A stretch of DNA of 5,755 nt from CAILHX01 sp036561085 (lineage in GTDB: Bacteria > Pseudomonadota > Gammaproteobacteria > Burkholderiales > Methylophilaceae). The stretch covers positions 1 through 5,755 of the forward strand of contig DATBPY010000158.1 of NCBI GenBank assembly GCA_036561085.1, written 5' to 3'. A program made the translations under genes and the position numbers. The number at the start of each line of letters is the position of its first letter. Within the stretch, counting starts at the first letter, position 1. The notes beneath the pieces are model-generated. The model was not told the DNA's origin and ran no database searches. It saw nothing but the letters and a program-made list of their open reading frames with translations. Of the stretch, positions 4,275 to 5,755 are shown in pieces.

Positions 4275-5486
4275 ATGCAAAACAAATCAGTTCTCATCTC
4301 CGGAATCGGCATCGCCGGACCAACACTCGCGTTCTGGCTGAAAACTGCTGGGTTCGAGCCCACTCTGATTGAGCGCGCGCCCGCACTGCGCACCGGCGGC
4401 AATGTCATCGATTTCTGGGGTCTTGGATACGACATCGCCGAGCGTATGGGTTTGGCGGGAGACATCAATCGCACCGGCTATCATGTGCGTGAGATGAGGA
4501 TTGTAGACGATCGAGGTAAGCGGGTAACTGGCTTTGGGACCAAGGTCTTCGATGAACTCACTGGTGGACGTTTCGTGACACTCGGACGCAGTGACCTTTC
4601 ACGTTTGCTGTTCGAGAAGGTCAAAGCCATGACAGAAGTCATTTTCGACGATGAAATTGTAGGCCTTCAAGATCAGGCAGAGTTTGTCCAGGTCCAATTC
4701 AAACATGCAAGAGAGCGTCGGTTTGATTTTGTGATCGGCGCCGATGGTTTGCATTCGGACATTCGAAGGCTCGCTTTCGGGCCGCAGCATCAGTTCGAGA
4801 AACAGCTCGGCTACGCGGTTGCGGCGTTCGAGGTCTGCGGTTACCGCCCGCGCGATGAGAATGTGTATGTGATGTACGCACAGCCGGGACGGATGCTAGG
4901 GCGCTTTACATTATTTCACGATCGAGTCCTGTTTTTGTTCGTTTTTGTCGCGGACACCGGTTCCCCGCCGGCGACGCTCGATCTGCAAAAGGCAATGCTG
5001 CGGGAGAAATATGGCGATGGGAAGTGGGAATGCCCCCACATCCTAGATGAACTGGATCGCACGCATGAACTTTATTTTGACCGCGTCAGCCAGATCAGGA
5101 TGGAAAGCTGGTCGCGAGGTCGCGTTGCTCTCGCAGGGGATGCGGCGTTCTGCGTGTCCCTGGTGGCTGGGCAAGGTTCAGCCCTTGCGATGATTTCTGG
5201 CTACGTGCTGGCGGGAGAACTCGTCAACGCTGGCGGACACCACGAAGAAGCCTTTGACAAATACGAAGCGTTCTTACGGGCCTATATCAACTCAAAACAG
5301 CAGGGTGCCGAGCGCTTTGCCGCCATCTTTGCACCAAAGACGAGATGGGGCCTGTGCTTGCGCAACCAAATGATAAGGGCATTTGCGATTCCCGGTCTGG
5401 CAAGGCTTGTGGTGGGTCGGGATATCATCGACACCTTGGAACTTCCCAACTACCGATGGCCCTCGCGCTGCCAGTTCACCTCGTAG
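4275..5486 (+). CDS. FAD-dependent monooxygenase (group A, UbiH/TetX/PHBH-like fold)
   Basis: The 403-residue protein is a single-component flavoprotein hydroxylase of normal length for the family, expected in the cytoplasm and using NAD(P)H and O2 to hydroxylate a small aromatic or polyketide-like substrate. The dinucleotide-binding GIGIAG is at residues 10-15, with Glu33 placed to hold the FAD ribose. RTGGNVIDFWGLGYDIAERM (39-58) marks a common subgroup. GRSDLSRLL (104-112) supplies the conserved Arg105. The DG motif DFVIGADGLHSDIR is at 151-164, and the GD motif GRVALAGDAAFCVSLVAGQG is at 282-301. All cofactor motifs are intact. The C-terminal third (about 320-403) is helical and has no thioredoxin-like extension. 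The ATG at 4275 is the only ATG or GTG after an in-frame TAG at 4185; its ribosome binding site is weak (CGGA nine bases before). Substrate cannot be deduced. It stands alone on its strand, divergent from the lipoprotein. Confidence 0.95.
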   Translation: MQNKSVLISGIGIAGPTLAFWLKTAGFEPTLIERAPALRTGGNVIDFWGLGYDIAERMGLAGDINRTGYHVREMRIVDDRGKRVTGFGTKVFDELTGGRFVTLGRSDLSRLLFEKVKAMTEVIFDDEIVGLQDQAEFVQVQFKHARERRFDFVIGADGLHSDIRRLAFGPQHQFEKQLGYAVAAFEVCGYRPRDENVYVMYAQPGRMLGRFTLFHDRVLFLFVFVADTGSPPATLDLQKAMLREKYGDGKWECPHILDELDRTHELYFDRVSQIRMESWSRGRVALAGDAAFCVSLVAGQGSALAMISGYVLAGELVNAGGHHEEAFDKYEAFLRAYINSKQQGAERFAAIFAPKTRWGLCLRNQMIRAFAIPGLARLVVGRDIIDTLELPNYRWPSRCQFTS

Positions 5487-5755
5487 TCTGGCCAACGAGC
5501 TCATTCATTTAAGGAAGACTTGGAGCCGATGAAGGAGCCGAGGCGAGGCCCGAAGGGTATCCTCAGACGCGTGTTTTGGACTCGTTCTCGCGATACCGGT
5601 CGCGGTGTATCGTCGGCCGCGGTTCGTGAAATTTAATTCCTGCCAAGACTATGCGAACTGCCTTACGCTGAAGTATCTGCAGATCTCATAGCTAAATGCC
5701 GAAGGACAAAGAGGCGCACTGGGAAGATTTCAGCAACACTCATGATAAGAGCAGC
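5487..5755. other. 269 bases after the monooxygenase without a convincing gene
   Basis: A short plus-strand frame from ATG 5529 to TAA 5636 would encode 35 basic residues starting MKEPRRGPKGILRRVFW. A GGAG lies only three bases before its ATG, and AAGGA lies farther up at 5511-5515. GGAGCCGA is repeated at 5522-5529 and 5534-5541. CGATAC/GTATCG (5591-5596, 5607-5612) forms a stem-loop without a T-run. Another plus-strand frame opens at ATG 5696 (MPKDKEAHWEDFSNTHDKSS) and runs off the right edge; it has no good ribosome binding site but might be the start of a gene beyond the window. No terminator for the monooxygenase was found. Confidence 0.4.

Noticed and set aside
5529..5636. Plus-strand 35-codon basic peptide frame
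   Set aside because: The ribosome binding site is too close or too far, the length is short, and no family is known; a chance frame is as likely.
5696..5755. Plus-strand frame running off the right edge
   Set aside because: Only 20 codons are visible and there is no ribosome binding site; it cannot be judged without the sequence beyond the window.
1..5755. Search for CRISPR arrays, tRNA or rRNA genes and tandem repeats
   Set aside because: No regularly spaced repeats, tRNA-like cloverleaf with CCA-type end, or rRNA signature was recognised by eye.

Overview
The window looks like an accessory region of an alphaproteobacterium, most likely in the Hyphomicrobiales (Bradyrhizobium/Nitrobacteraceae-like). 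This rests on the style of the IS3-family transposase start at the left edge, the subtype of the flavin monooxygenase, and general codon use. It is a judgement by eye, not a computed assignment.

Layout from left to right: (1) 1-141, one end of an IS3-family (IS407-like) insertion sequence, with the first 25 codons of orfA on the minus strand. (2) 220-843, minus, a secreted protein anchored by a C-terminal membrane helix; it has two cysteines near the mature N-terminus and no function I can name. (3) 914-1930, minus, a LysR-type regulator with an unusual 47-residue C-terminal tail and a plausible promoter at 2000-2027. (4) 1931-2484, a 554-base gap with that promoter, small palindromes, one weak plus-strand ORF and a short coding-like fragment. 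(5) 2485-2988, minus, a PCu(A)C-like periplasmic copper chaperone in which the expected copper ligands are replaced. (6) 3171-3785, minus, an unrecognised lipoprotein. (7) 3786-4274, a 489-base gap with three inverted repeats, small ORFs and a second copy of the coding-like fragment. (8) 4275-5486, plus, a complete FAD-dependent aromatic-type monooxygenase. (9) 5487-5755, a tail without a convincing gene.

The three exported minus-strand proteins (membrane-anchored, PCu(A)C-like, lipoprotein) and the LysR regulator may form one envelope-associated, possibly metal-linked, module. That link is inferred from shared strand, shared export and the PCu(A)C family, not from direct evidence. The monooxygenase is transcribed the other way and need not belong to it. 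The most unexpected signal is a pair of short segments (about 2193-2250 and 4137-4194) that align without gaps, keep the same reading frame and are each closed early by a stop codon. They look like two decayed copies of the same gene start, and they bracket the PCu(A)C and lipoprotein genes.
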